A stretch of DNA of 64,000 bases from Zavarzinella sp. (GCA_041399155.1 JAWKTI010000007.1:62001-126000), one strand, 5' to 3'; numbered from the stretch's first letter, positions 8,940-17,674 are shown. Numbers and translations: made by a program. Notes: generated by a model from the sequence alone, not told the origin.

Positions 8940-10966
8940 GATGATTGTGAGTGACGGAAGTTCCCATGGGCGTGATACAATTGTTGGAATATTGGACAGG
9001 TTTCCAACAGTTCCGCGTGGGTGCCTGCTGCCACCAACTGGTGGTTATCAATCACGATGATGCGATCGGCGATGTCCAGAGTGTGCATTTTGTGGGTAAT
9101 AAAGAAAGTGGTGCGGCCTTTTTTGAATTCTGCCAGTGCTTTGTGAATCACCGCATCGGAAACCGGATCAATGGCACTGGAAAATTCATCCAGAATCAGG
9201 ATGGACGGATCGCGCAGAATTGCTCGCGACAGGGCAATCCGCTGTTTCTGCCCACCGGAAAGGCTGTTACCCAGGTCGCCCGCCAGCGTGTCATAGCCCT
9301 GGGGCAGTTGTACAATAAATTCGTGGGCACCCGCCAGAATCGAAGCGGCTTCAATCGCTTCTTTTCCCTGTCGGCGACTGCCATAGCGGATGTTGTTGTA
9401 GATCGTATCGTCGAACAGAATCGGGTCCTGCGTTACCAGAGCAATTTGCCTCCGGAGGCTGCGGAGATTCGCTTTCCGAATATCGATGCCATCGATCAGA
9501 ATAGAACCGTGGTCCGGATCGTAGAAGCGTGGTAACAGGTTTAATAAGGTCGATTTACCACTTCCGTTCGCACCCACGATACCAATGCATTCCCCCGCCT
9601 TCACTTCGAAGCAAATGTTCGTAAGTACTTGTTTTTCAGGCACATAGGAAAAGCAGACATTCTGAAAAACCACACTTTCGGTATGGCGGTTCAGGCGGGG
9701 CCCATCTTCATTCGCTTTCACGCTCGGTGCGATATCAATGGTGCTGTACACACGGTCGGCTGCTGCTGCCGCTGCCTGCACTTTCGTATAGACACTGGAT
9801 AGTTTTCGTACCGGATCGGCCATCCCTGCCAGATAGGCATACAGCTGCAGTAAAGCACCCGTTTCCAGCAGGCTGGTGGTAAACTGCACGCCGAAGATCC
9901 GTTTCTGGCCATTCAGCACCAGATACGCACCGGCCAGCAGTGCCAGCGACATCGCCATCACGCCCACCAGTTCAATCAGTGGGCTGGTAAGGGCATCAAT
10001 CGTGGTCACGCGAATTACTCGCTGGGAGTATTCGTTGGCCGCGCGGCTGAAACGCCGGCGTTCGTAAGGTTCCATGGTGAAAGCCTTTACGACACGAATG
10101 CTTTGGAATGCTTCTTTGAGCACTTTGTAGATGTTGCCCATCCGTTCCAGCACACGACGAGACGCACGTTTCATCATTTTGCTGGCGGTGGTCATCACAT
10201 AAAGTGCCATGGGCACAATCACCAGGAACAGCAAGGTCAACTGCCAGGAAATATAGCAGGCCAGAATGACGCACGATAAAGCCCGCAGTGGTTCGGCCAC
10301 GACCCGCCCGTAAAGCAACTTCAGGCCGTTACCCATCACTTCAATGTCGTTGGTGAAGCGGGACATCAGGTCAGCAGAGCCACCTTCCTGAAGCTGGCGT
10401 AGATCCTGGTGCAGTGCTTTGTGAAAGAAATGGTTTCGTAAATTCCGTGTGGTGCGGTGCACTACAATCCCTACCAGGGTTTCCTGGGCGAATTCAAAGA
10501 CTCCTTTCAGAGCCACTGCAACGATCACCATGCCCAGGATCCAGGCTAGTGTCTTAAACCGATCCGTGGGGAGATGCCGAATTACGTGGTGCTTCAACTG
10601 TTGAAAACGCCACTGCCGGGTCTGTGCTGTTGAAAGACGGTCCTGCACACGGTTCAGATCATCGGTGAGTTCGTGTTCTGTTTGTTCGGATCGTTGTTCT
10701 GGTGGTAATCGTTCGAACGCTGCCTGACGTTCTTTGATATCGGCAAGTTCTTTTTCACGACCATCAATTTCAGCAGTGTAACTGTTGATTCGCTGGTCGA
10801 CCCACGACTGCATATTGGAATCGTTGCCCAGAATTTGTAACACTGGGTAAACTGCGGAAATATTCAGACCCCAGAGGGCTCCCGCAATCAACGCGAATAC
10901 CACCGACAGGATAATACGACCGCGATACAACCACGACGCCCGCATTACACGAAGAAAATTTTTCAT
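8936..10966 (-). CDS. ABC transporter, MsbA-like lipid exporter (fused TMD-NBD)
   Basis: 676 residues from ATG 10966 (a TTG four codons upstream is also possible). Six-helix exporter domain followed by an NBD with Walker A GANGSGKST, signature LSGGQKQR, Walker B ILILDEFSSAID and a switch His in FFITHKMHTLD. The family flips lipid A, glycolipids or oligosaccharide lipids. Unusual: between helix 1 and helix 2 there are roughly 80 charged residues (EIDGREKELADIKERQAAF and RVQDRLSTAQTRQWRFQQL) predicted as a coiled-coil hairpin outside the membrane, absent from classic MsbA. It heads the overlapping transporter/glycosyltransferase cluster. Confidence 0.85.
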   Translation of the reverse strand: MKNFLRVMRASWLYRGRIILSVVFALIAGALWGLNISAVYPVLQILGNDSNMQSWVDQRINSYTAEIDGREKELADIKERQAAFERLPPEQRSEQTEHELTDDLNRVQDRLSTAQTRQWRFQQLKHHVIRHLPTDRFKTLAWILGMVIVAVALKGVFEFAQETLVGIVVHRTTRNLRNHFFHKALHQDLRQLQEGGSADLMSRFTNDIEVMGNGLKLLYGRVVAEPLRALSCVILACYISWQLTLLFLVIVPMALYVMTTASKMMKRASRRVLERMGNIYKVLKEAFQSIRVVKAFTMEPYERRRFSRAANEYSQRVIRVTTIDALTSPLIELVGVMAMSLALLAGAYLVLNGQKRIFGVQFTTSLLETGALLQLYAYLAGMADPVRKLSSVYTKVQAAAAAADRVYSTIDIAPSVKANEDGPRLNRHTESVVFQNVCFSYVPEKQVLTNICFEVKAGECIGIVGANGSGKSTLLNLLPRFYDPDHGSILIDGIDIRKANLRSLRRQIALVTQDPILFDDTIYNNIRYGSRRQGKEAIEAASILAGAHEFIVQLPQGYDTLAGDLGNSLSGGQKQRIALSRAILRDPSILILDEFSSAIDPVSDAVIHKALAEFKKGRTTFFITHKMHTLDIADRIIVIDNHQLVAAGTHAELLETCPIFQQLYHAHGNFRHSQSS

Positions 10967-11128
10967 AGCTGCAAACAATCAACGCCTGCAGGTGGGGTGA
11001 ACCCACAATCAGACGTACTCCCATCGGCTTAATGGGTTTTGTTGTACCGCATTTGGAAATTCCGTACAAGGGAGACTTCTCCCACGTGGCGAAAATGGAG
11101 AATCTGGGTAATTTAATTTAACTTTTAA

Positions 11129-11156
11129 TTAAGATTCTTTGTACAAAGAATCTTAA
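11129..11156. promoter_or_regulatory. Perfect 28-bp palindrome
   Basis: Half-site TTAAGATTCTTTGT followed immediately by its exact reverse complement, with no loop. It lies in AT-rich DNA between the nucleotidyltransferase gene and the start of the MsbA-like gene, about 160 bp before the latter. It could be an operator for a dimeric regulator; as RNA it would need to open a loop, and there is no GC core, so a classic terminator is less likely. The remaining 10979-11254 holds no gene. Confidence 0.55.
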
Positions 11157-11254
11157 CAGCAAAATAAATGATACGTAAGACAATTTCCCCAATCGTATTT
11201 GAAATCATTTGTTTGGTGTCTGTTTTCTGACACGGATGGGGCACTTGCACCTCA

Positions 11255-11941
11255 CTACTTCTGGGTGGGGCTTAGATCCGCAGTTTCTGCTGCCTGCCAC
11301 GCTTCGATGGTGCCAATCGGGAACCAGAATGAAGCCCGTTCCACATAAAACGGCTGCTGTGCGGCAAGTTTTGCCACCGTTTCGGTAATTTCGTATTCAT
11401 TTCGCACCGACAGCGTCAGTGGGATGTCAAAAGCAGACTTCGGGAACAGGTACGCACCGATGTTTGCCAGTTGTGGGCCATTCAGGTCGGGCTTTTCCTG
11501 CATTTCCGCCAACGTGCCATCCGGGTGGCAGAATACAATACCAAATTTCCGTGGCTCCGCCACAGTTTGGGTCAGAATGGCGGCAGAATGACTGCTCATG
11601 CGGTGCAGGTCGGCAGCACTGTACAAGTCGTCGCCATTCAGCACTAACACGTGGTCGCTTTCCACCTGATCGCGACAGGACAAAAAGGCATCCCCCGTCC
11701 CACGTGGGATCGACTGATGAACTGTACACCAATTGGCAACGTGCGTTTGTTGCTGCAAATAGGCTTCAATCTGTTCCGCCAGGTAGTTGACCACCACAAT
11801 CAGGCGGTTGACTGGTGGCAAACCAGCAATAGTCCAGTCCAGAATTGGCCGTCCTTGAACCGGCAACAACGGCTTTGGCACGTGCTCCGTGTGGGGGCGG
11901 AGACGAGTTCCGAACCCTGCAGCCAAAATAATCGCATCCAT
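11255..11941 (-). CDS. Sugar-phosphate nucleotidyltransferase
   Basis: 228 residues with the family start MDAIILAAGFGTRLRP (GxGTRxxP pyrophosphorylase loop) and VPKPLLPVQGRPILDWTI, then VLVLNGDDLYS (metal-binding DD). The short length without a left-handed beta-helix tail is like MurNAc-1-phosphate uridylyltransferase or mannose-1-phosphate guanylyltransferase. Such enzymes make NDP-sugars in the cytoplasm. GAGGTGATGGG precedes the start. It lies upstream of the flippase and glycosyltransferases on the same strand, so it may supply an activated sugar for them. Exact nucleotide and sugar cannot be told. Confidence 0.75.
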   Translation of the reverse strand: MDAIILAAGFGTRLRPHTEHVPKPLLPVQGRPILDWTIAGLPPVNRLIVVVNYLAEQIEAYLQQQTHVANWCTVHQSIPRGTGDAFLSCRDQVESDHVLVLNGDDLYSAADLHRMSSHSAAILTQTVAEPRKFGIVFCHPDGTLAEMQEKPDLNGPQLANIGAYLFPKSAFDIPLTLSVRNEYEITETVAKLAAQQPFYVERASFWFPIGTIEAWQAAETADLSPTQK

Positions 11942-12151
11942 CCCATCACCTCTATTGTGCGACTCGCACTTAATCTACCTAAATTATCTGTTTCCACCAC
12001 CGAAACGGGAATAATGGGTAAAGTCGGCGATTCAGATCAACCGAAATAAGTGGAGGAAAATAGGAAATTGGCGGAAAATGCCAACGCCGCATTTTTAATG
12101 AGTGAAAGAATTCTCATTACTAACCGGTGGTAAAACCAAGGAGGGTTTTTG

Positions 12152-12343
12152 ATGAAACGCGTTGCATGTTTGATTGTTGCCGGTTTAATGGTGATCAGTA
12201 TTGGTTGCAAACACACCGCAGGTGGCTGCGATTGCCAGCCAGTTCCCGGTGATTCAACCGGAAATGTCCCCCATCCTACTTACCCCATGAGTAGTGACGC
12301 TCCCGTGACCGTTACTCCTACTGTGGTGACTCCCGGAAAATAG
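12152..12343 (+). CDS. Small predicted lipoprotein
   Basis: 63 residues: MKRVACLIVAGLMVISIGCK, a lipoprotein signal with Cys after ISIG, then a short Cys/Pro/Thr-rich tail (GGCDCQPVPG and TPTVVTPGK). A strong AAGGAGG lies 8 bases before ATG 12152, which decides the start. Small Pro/Thr-rich lipoproteins of this type are frequent in planctomycetes; function unknown. It is the last gene before the origin-like region and faces the same way as dnaN. Confidence 0.75.
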   Translation: MKRVACLIVAGLMVISIGCKHTAGGCDCQPVPGDSTGNVPHPTYPMSSDAPVTVTPTVVTPGK

Positions 12344-12600
12344 TTGCCAGTTCGTTGGTATTCGCTCGGAATGACACCCCAGCACGTACCCCACTCTGAC
12401 CATGCAGAGTATCCAGCTTTTCATTGCCCGCCGGCGTGAAACGATGGGATTGGGGAAGTAGCAGGGGTGTCATTTTTTTATGCGCTGAGCTGAGCCCCAC
12501 ATTTCAGCTCCCCACGTGCGACAATTTTCGATTTTCAGAAAAATTTCAGAAATTTGTTTCGATTGTGCAGACATTCCGCACTACACTAGCTCAGGTGAGA

Positions 12601-12898
12601 CTTTCTGTGCGGAAGCGATTATCATAACTGCTTGTCAGATAAGCAGTTATAGTTAATCTGATATTTTAAATATTATCTGAATAATCCATATTTTCTTCAC
12701 AGAATCCATACACAATCCACATAATCTCACCCACCGTCAGTGGCAGTATCATTGTGGATAACTTGTCACTAACCTGGCGCGCGGCTGTTGCTTTCAGTTA
12801 CTGAAATGGCCCCACTTTTGGGGGTCGAAATTCACCGCCCAATCGCGCGCCGATCAACGACAGGAATCTGCCAGACTGGAAACAAGTTATCCACAATG
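12601..12898. other. oriC: Candidate chromosomal replication origin (oriC) upstream of dnaN
   Basis: The 897 bp between the small lipoprotein and dnaN (12344-13240) carries no convincing gene. Within it: a hairpin (ATAACTGCTT / AAGCAGTTAT at 12624-12633 and 12641-12650), an AT-rich stretch at about 12650-12700 that could unwind, three DnaA-box-like words (12682-12690, 12702-12710, 12713-12721), and two perfect DnaA boxes in opposite orientation (12753-12761 and 12887-12895). This combination next to dnaN is what many bacterial origins look like. That it is the active origin is inference. Confidence 0.65.
12750..12898. repeat. 17-bp perfect inverted repeat, each arm holding a DnaA box
   Basis: CATTGTGGATAACTTGT at 12750-12766 and its exact reverse complement at 12882-12898, 115 bases apart. 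The arms contain TGTGGATAA and TTATCCACA, the consensus DnaA box on opposite strands, but identity extends well past the 9-bp box on both sides, so the flanks are also conserved or recently copied. Confidence 0.85.
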
Positions 12899-13240
12899 CC
12901 TGTTCAAACGCTAACTGGTTACCATTTCAGTACTTGCAGCCTTCCAGACACCAGAAACAGACAATTTTGCACATCTCTTTACTACTGCTACGATAGTTTT
13001 AAATTTGTAAAGGAATTTATTAAGACAGCAAGCCAGGTCAGCAAAACAACCCACGGTGGGAAAGAGACCAGAACAAACCCTCCAATCTTACCCAAGTTCC
13101 GTATATCAAAGATACTTGAACTTCTGCAAGAGAATAGAGCACTGTGGGCACCAGAAGGTTTCCCACGGTGGCTTTCGCATGACGCACGGCAACAGAACGG
13201 ATTCACAAGATCTACACCCAACGATGAAGTGAGTTTCCAG

Positions 13241-14353
13241 ATGATTGTCGATAGCATGCGGGATGGGCTGTTAAACGCGTGCCAGGTGGTTTCGGTGGCT
13301 TTGCCAGCACGTTCACCCATGCCGATTTATTCCAAGATCAAGGCAATTGCTGCGGGCGACACCTTAACCCTGATGGCGACCGATCTGGAAGTGGGCATCC
13401 GCTACGAGCTGAAAGGTGTGCGGATTGAAGAAAATGGCCAGGCAGTGTGGCCGCCCGATCGCCTGATCAGCATTTTGAAAGAAACCAAATCCGATTCGAT
13501 CCATATCGAATGCAGCGAAGATAAAGCGAAAATCCGCACCAATAACGGTCGGTATCAGATATCTCTGGAAGATCCCACCACTTATTCCGATGTGGATGAA
13601 CTGGGTCAGGAAGAGAACTGGTTCGAAATGGAAGCGGCGATGGTGCAGCGAATGATTCGCTATTCCAGTTTTGCCGCCAGTAAGGAAGAAGGCAAATATG
13701 CCATGCGTGCCACCTTGTGGGAAATTACCGGCAAGCAGTTGCGGATGGTCACCACCGATGGTAAACGGATGGCTCTGGTACAGGGGGAATGTCAGCCCCA
13801 CGGTGAGAATCCGGAAAATGTCAGTGCATTGCTACCCGCCAAAGCGGTGCAATTATTAGACCGCCTGTTGAGCGAAGGGGATCCGGAACAGCAGATCAAA
13901 GCCTGTTTTCGACCAAACAGTGCCTTTTTTGTCTCCGATAAAGCCACCATTTCTACCCGCCTGGCGGAAGGTCGGTTCCCACCGTACGGGAATGTGATTC
14001 CCAGAAAGTTTGAACAGCAGATCACCCTGCCCGTGGGGCTATTTCTGACATCGATTCGGCAGGCAGCCGTGATGACCGACCAGGAAAGTAAACGGGTGGA
14101 GTTACATTTTGCCGCTGGCAAAGTGAAACTGAATGCCCGTGGCACCGAAACGGGTGAATCCGATGTGGTGATGGACCTGCCAGAGTATGCAGAAGAGCCA
14201 TTAAAGATTATGTTCGATTCTTCCTACCTGATGGACTTTCTGCGGGTGCTGGATCCCGCACAGGAAGTAACGCTGCAAATTGTCGATCCGAAGAAAGCGG
14301 TGCTGTTTGAAGTTTCCAGCGACTACCAGTACATGCTGGTACCACTGATTTGA
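13241..14353 (+). CDS. dnaN: DNA polymerase III subunit beta (sliding clamp)
   Basis: 370 residues from ATG 13241, the usual clamp length. The start aligns with family N-termini (MIVDSMRDGLLNACQVVSVA); the open frame reaches 151 codons further upstream, but that extension overlaps the DnaA boxes and does not look like protein. Three clamp domains follow, with TLMATDLEVGIRYEL, LRMVTTDGKRMAL and the closing YMLVPLI. The dimeric ring tethers DNA polymerase to DNA. No dnaA, recF or gyrB neighbours are seen; upstream is the origin candidate, downstream an inserted IS. Only a weak ribosome site precedes the ATG (GAAGTGAG). Confidence 0.95.
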   Translation: MIVDSMRDGLLNACQVVSVALPARSPMPIYSKIKAIAAGDTLTLMATDLEVGIRYELKGVRIEENGQAVWPPDRLISILKETKSDSIHIECSEDKAKIRTNNGRYQISLEDPTTYSDVDELGQEENWFEMEAAMVQRMIRYSSFAASKEEGKYAMRATLWEITGKQLRMVTTDGKRMALVQGECQPHGENPENVSALLPAKAVQLLDRLLSEGDPEQQIKACFRPNSAFFVSDKATISTRLAEGRFPPYGNVIPRKFEQQITLPVGLFLTSIRQAAVMTDQESKRVELHFAAGKVKLNARGTETGESDVVMDLPEYAEEPLKIMFDSSYLMDFLRVLDPAQEVTLQIVDPKKAVLFEVSSDYQYMLVPLI

Positions 14354-14413
14354 TGCACATGGAGAGGTTCAACGACTTCCACCCACCATTCGAATTACGC
14401 ACACCAGAATAGT

Positions 14414-14490
14414 TTATTCTTCGGGCAATTGCCACGGGATACGGATAAGGGTGGATTGAAAATCTCTCTCATCATCTTTGCTGTCTTCTA
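14414..14490 (-). pseudogene. Severed C-terminal remnant of the gene at 15348-16844
   Basis: If the IS at 14491-15365 is removed leaving one TA, the minus-strand frame of the neighbouring gene continues from GGIRL straight into EDSKDDERDFQSTL and ends IRIPWQLPEE with a stop at 14414-14416. The frame is open and in register, so these bases are the lost 3' end of that gene, now without a start of their own. Confidence 0.8.
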
Positions 14491-15365
14491 GGGCGTGTTG
14501 ACGAATCGGAATTTCTCTCTAAACCCTTTCATTACAGGCACTTAACGTCAAGGCAGGCGCATCATGAGAGCAATGCTTACACCCAAAATTTGGGCAATTT
14601 TTAGGCCATTGGTCGAACGAGCCAAGAGATCCGCTGCTGGGGCAAAGCCAAAACTTACTGATCTTATGTTCCTTGAGGCACTGTTATTTCTTATCAGAAC
14701 TGGGCTTCCTTGGAGAGATTTACCTTCAAGATTTGGCGACTGGAATGCAGTTTATCAGCGGTTCAAACGTTGGCGTGAAAACAATGTTTTTCAGCGACTT
14801 TTTGAGGACATGCCGAAAGATACACCACTGGAAAACATCAAACGAATATTCATCGATAGCTCAGTAGTTCGAGCACATCAACATGCTGCTGGCGGCAAAA
14901 ACTGGTGACGACGATGATCAGGATCTTGGGAGAAGTAGAGGGGGATTGAGTACGAAGATTCACGTTGCATGTCTTGACGAAAACACGTTAATCGCAGTGG
15001 AAGTAACTCCTGGACAAGCTGGAGATGCACCTGAATTCGACAATCTGTTTGATGAAAGCATCATACAAGTTCCTGATATCGAGGAAGTTGTTGCAGATAA
15101 AGCTTATGATAGCGATAGTATCCGATCAAAAGTGATCGAAGAAGGGGATATTCCAGTACATATCCCAAACAAATCAAATGCGAAGGAAGAATGGCCAATC
15201 GACAAAGAAGCTTACAAAAGCCGGAACAAAATAGAAAGATTCTTTAATAAATTGAAGCAATTTCGAAGAATTGCAACTCGATACGACAAATTGTCAGACT
15301 GCTTTCTGAGCTTCATTCATCTGGCTGCTACGTTCATCAAATGCCGTTCATTCGTCAACAGAACC
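14491..15365 (+). mobile_element. IS5-family (IS427-like) insertion sequence, complete
   Basis: 875 bp bounded by terminal inverted repeats GGGCGTGTTGACGAAT (14491-14506) and ATTCGTCAACAGAACC (15350-15365), 13 of 16 positions matching. The flanks carry TA on both sides (CTA before, TAG after), fitting a 2-bp TA target duplication, typical of this group. It holds two overlapping transposase frames. Lower GC than dnaN beside it. It has inserted into the 3' end of the minus-strand gene on its right. Confidence 0.9.
14564..14908 (+). CDS. IS5-family transposase, N-terminal frame
   Basis: 114 residues. Contains the DUF4096-like N-terminal helix-turn-helix region of IS5/IS427 transposases (GLPWRDLPSRFGDWNAVYQR, then RWRENNVFQRLFEDM) and the first catalytic segment IFIDSSVVRAHQHAAGGK with the DDE aspartate. 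The frame ends just after the HQHAAGGK motif; the rest of the transposase is in the next frame, overlapping by 26 bp. A complete enzyme needs a +1 frame change near 14893-14903, either programmed or due to a mutation. Confidence 0.9.
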   Translation: MRAMLTPKIWAIFRPLVERAKRSAAGAKPKLTDLMFLEALLFLIRTGLPWRDLPSRFGDWNAVYQRFKRWRENNVFQRLFEDMPKDTPLENIKRIFIDSSVVRAHQHAAGGKNW

Positions 15366-15368
15366 TAG
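14883..15368 (+). CDS. IS5-family transposase, C-terminal frame
   Basis: 161 residues, continuing the transposase: DQDLGRSRGGLSTKIHVA, then VVADKAYDSDSIR (second DDE Asp) and RNKIERFFNKLKQFRRIATRYDK with the catalytic Glu. It is in the +1 frame relative to the first part and has no clear ribosome site of its own, so it is probably made as a fusion by frameshifting. The stop codon TAG uses the host bases right after the element. All three DDE acidic residues are present, so the element could still be active if the frameshift works. Confidence 0.9.
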   Translation: MLLAAKTGDDDDQDLGRSRGGLSTKIHVACLDENTLIAVEVTPGQAGDAPEFDNLFDESIIQVPDIEEVVADKAYDSDSIRSKVIEEGDIPVHIPNKSNAKEEWPIDKEAYKSRNKIERFFNKLKQFRRIATRYDKLSDCFLSFIHLAATFIKCRSFVNRT

Positions 15369-16844
15369 TCTTATACCACCAAGTCTTGCTTGTTCCAGGT
15401 GTGGTTTCCATTTTTCTTCGATTCCGAGGCTACAAAGTATATATCCCTGGTTCCAGCGCTCATAATGCAGTTGCTTGCCAGTGTAGATATCCAGTGTTAC
15501 ATCGACAGGCAATTTGAGATCGATCAGCTTCTCAGGATATTTTCCTTCCCTTGCTTGATATTCTGCAATAGCAAAAGCGATCTGAGTACTTTTCAGAAGA
15601 TTTCTTCGTCGTGATGCGGACCTTTCAATTGAGTAGATGGTGTACAAGTGTTTTTGAAGCATCCATTGTCCAATCATTTCAGATCGTTTTGTGATCCCAT
15701 GAAGCTGCATTTTCCATGGAATAAAGTGAATAGTAAAATTCTCTTTTTTAATTTTTTCCATTGCCTCAAATCTGTCGCTATTGTCTGGAATACTCATAGC
15801 AACAACGATGCGATCAATTTTTGCATTGACCCTGCGAAGCAAAGAATCAAAATCTATTGATCGCTGAACCATCCGTTCATAAAATTCCGCATCATCTACA
15901 ACATGATATTTTTTAGAAGAGTATTGGAAATTTTTCGCTGCATAAACTACTTGAATCGTATCCAGAATAATCAACCGTTCGTGTTGATCCAGAACAAAGG
16001 CGGGAGATGCTGGTGTGGGGAGTTTGTTCAGAAACTCTGCTTTTACTTTGATCTGATCGACAGACCAGGTTTGCGTGCTTAGAAGAACTTCATAGCCTTT
16101 AATCGCAATGCGCTCGATCGATAACCCGATCAGATCTTCCATAAAGCCACTTGGATTACTTTGAATCAGTCTACCCATCCGATGAATGGTATAAAAGTCG
16201 TTCCAGGCGTCATCGAAGCGTTTTTCCTGGATCGCATTCATCGCCCGCATATTGAGAAAGTTTGCAGCTTCTCTCTGCCTGTTGAGAAAATCGACTATTC
16301 CAACATCGATTGAAGTATGCTTTTCTGGAACATTCGTAGTAACTACGGGATGAAAATATTTTGTGCGCTCTGCCGCTTTACTGAGAATTTGCAGTGGTTC
16401 CTGATTCGCCTGTAAGAATTCGGCTTCATCCGGAAAATCGATTTTAGCCCATGGCTGCATGCATTTTTCAGTTATTACATATATTTTAAGATCTGGATAT
16501 TCAGAACCAGTAATTGCGTAACGTTGCAGGAATGGAGCGTTTTCTTTCGGTTCTTCAATCTCGAGCCAACGATAAAACTCTGGCGGCTTCCTGGTCAATT
16601 CCTGGTTCGGCGGAATCACTTGCGCCATCAGCGCCATCGCGTTTTCTTCCGGCTTGATATCCCCCTTTAACTGTTCGTTCAGTCCGGTGGCGTAGTCCAC
16701 ATTCCCCTGATCATCCACTTTGGTGATCCGTGTGGTCTCGTAACTGACTGTGCGGTAAAACTGGGCTGGCCAGAAAATATACAGCAGCAGGATCAACAAC
16801 AGGATTCCTGCCAGCCGCCACTTCTTACGGAAAATTTTTTTCAT
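15348..16844 (-). CDS. Membrane-anchored protein of unknown function, 3' end replaced by IS
   Basis: 498 residues as it stands. MKKIFRKKWRLAGILLLILL begins with a basic stretch and one transmembrane helix; the rest is probably outside the cytoplasm, mostly helical, with a C-terminal AFAIAEYQAREGKYPEKL segment of the pseudopilin-like kind often seen in planctomycete exported proteins. The last six residues and the stop are encoded by the inserted IS (15348-15365); the native last 20 codons lie on the far side at 14414-14490. The loss is small, so the protein may still work. Function not recognised. Confidence 0.75.
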   Translation of the reverse strand: MKKIFRKKWRLAGILLLILLLYIFWPAQFYRTVSYETTRITKVDDQGNVDYATGLNEQLKGDIKPEENAMALMAQVIPPNQELTRKPPEFYRWLEIEEPKENAPFLQRYAITGSEYPDLKIYVITEKCMQPWAKIDFPDEAEFLQANQEPLQILSKAAERTKYFHPVVTTNVPEKHTSIDVGIVDFLNRQREAANFLNMRAMNAIQEKRFDDAWNDFYTIHRMGRLIQSNPSGFMEDLIGLSIERIAIKGYEVLLSTQTWSVDQIKVKAEFLNKLPTPASPAFVLDQHERLIILDTIQVVYAAKNFQYSSKKYHVVDDAEFYERMVQRSIDFDSLLRRVNAKIDRIVVAMSIPDNSDRFEAMEKIKKENFTIHFIPWKMQLHGITKRSEMIGQWMLQKHLYTIYSIERSASRRRNLLKSTQIAFAIAEYQAREGKYPEKLIDLKLPVDVTLDIYTGKQLHYERWNQGYILCSLGIEEKWKPHLEQARLGGIRLGSVDE

Positions 16845-17069
16845 GCAGGCAACTTCAATATTGAAACAGATTGACGACTATCCTATCAGTCACCGTGGCT
16901 AAAGCGAAATCTCAGATGTCACCCCGTCGGGCTGGGGCCGGGGGACACTTTCCCCGCTACGGTGCTTGCATTCTTGCCTGCGATATGAATAATAGAGGTG
17001 CTTCGACTTGAAACACACCTGAACTCCCACGCGGAAGCACGTGGGGGATTCCCTCGGGAGCGACAACAA

Positions 17070-17594
17070 ATGAGATTATTTTCACTAATGGTGCTGACCG
17101 CATCAATCGTGCTGGGCATTTCCACCTCACGTGGGCTGGCACAACCCAAAGAAGGCGATGCCATTCCGCCGCTGGAAGTCCTTGCTACCAAAGCAGATAA
17201 GGCCGTCAGCACCGCCAAAGACGGCAAGTTTAATCTGAAAGACCTCAAAGGCAAAAAAGTGGTGCTGTTCTACTTCCCCAAAGCAATGACCCGTGGCTGC
17301 ACCATCGAGTCGTGCGGCTTCCGCGATATGATCGAAGCCTTCGACAAAGAGAACACCGTGGTTATCGGCTTCAGTGCCGACAAACTTTCGGCACAGGAAC
17401 AGTTTACCGAAAAAGAAAAGCTGAATTTCCCACTGATTGCCGATTCTGAGAAAAAATTAATGACCGCGCTGGGCGTGAAAGGACGAGCCACCTGGATTTT
17501 TGACAGTGAAGGGAAACTGGCCAAAGTGATCACCAAGGTTTCTGTTCAGGGCCACCCCAAAGAGTGCCTGGATGTGGTCAAAGGCCTGAAGTAA
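17070..17594 (+). CDS. bcp: Exported peroxiredoxin, BCP/AhpC-TSA type
   Basis: 174 residues starting at MRLFSLMVLT, a signal peptide ending near GLAQ. The thioredoxin-fold core has VVLFYFPKAMTRGCTIESCGFRD: C77 is the peroxidatic cysteine and C82 the resolving cysteine, the five-residue spacing of BCP-type atypical 2-Cys peroxiredoxins. RATWIFDSEGKL closes the fold. It reduces peroxides, probably in the periplasm-like compartment. A longer in-frame start upstream exists but would bury the signal peptide. A CCCCACGGTGGGG inverted repeat follows the stop at 17596-17608 and may help end transcription. Confidence 0.85.
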   Translation: MRLFSLMVLTASIVLGISTSRGLAQPKEGDAIPPLEVLATKADKAVSTAKDGKFNLKDLKGKKVVLFYFPKAMTRGCTIESCGFRDMIEAFDKENTVVIGFSADKLSAQEQFTEKEKLNFPLIADSEKKLMTALGVKGRATWIFDSEGKLAKVITKVSVQGHPKECLDVVKGLK

Positions 17595-17674
17595 TCCCCA
17601 CGGTGGGGCCTAAAGCCTACTAAATTGATAGGTTTTGTTAGTTTCATTGCACCTCGTTTGAATGCCCGCAGCAC

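Noticed and set aside
12788..13240. 151-codon N-terminal extension of DnaN
   Set aside because: Would make a 521-residue clamp; the extension overlaps a DnaA box, has no protein-like pattern, and the internal ATG 13241 gives the normal 370 residues.
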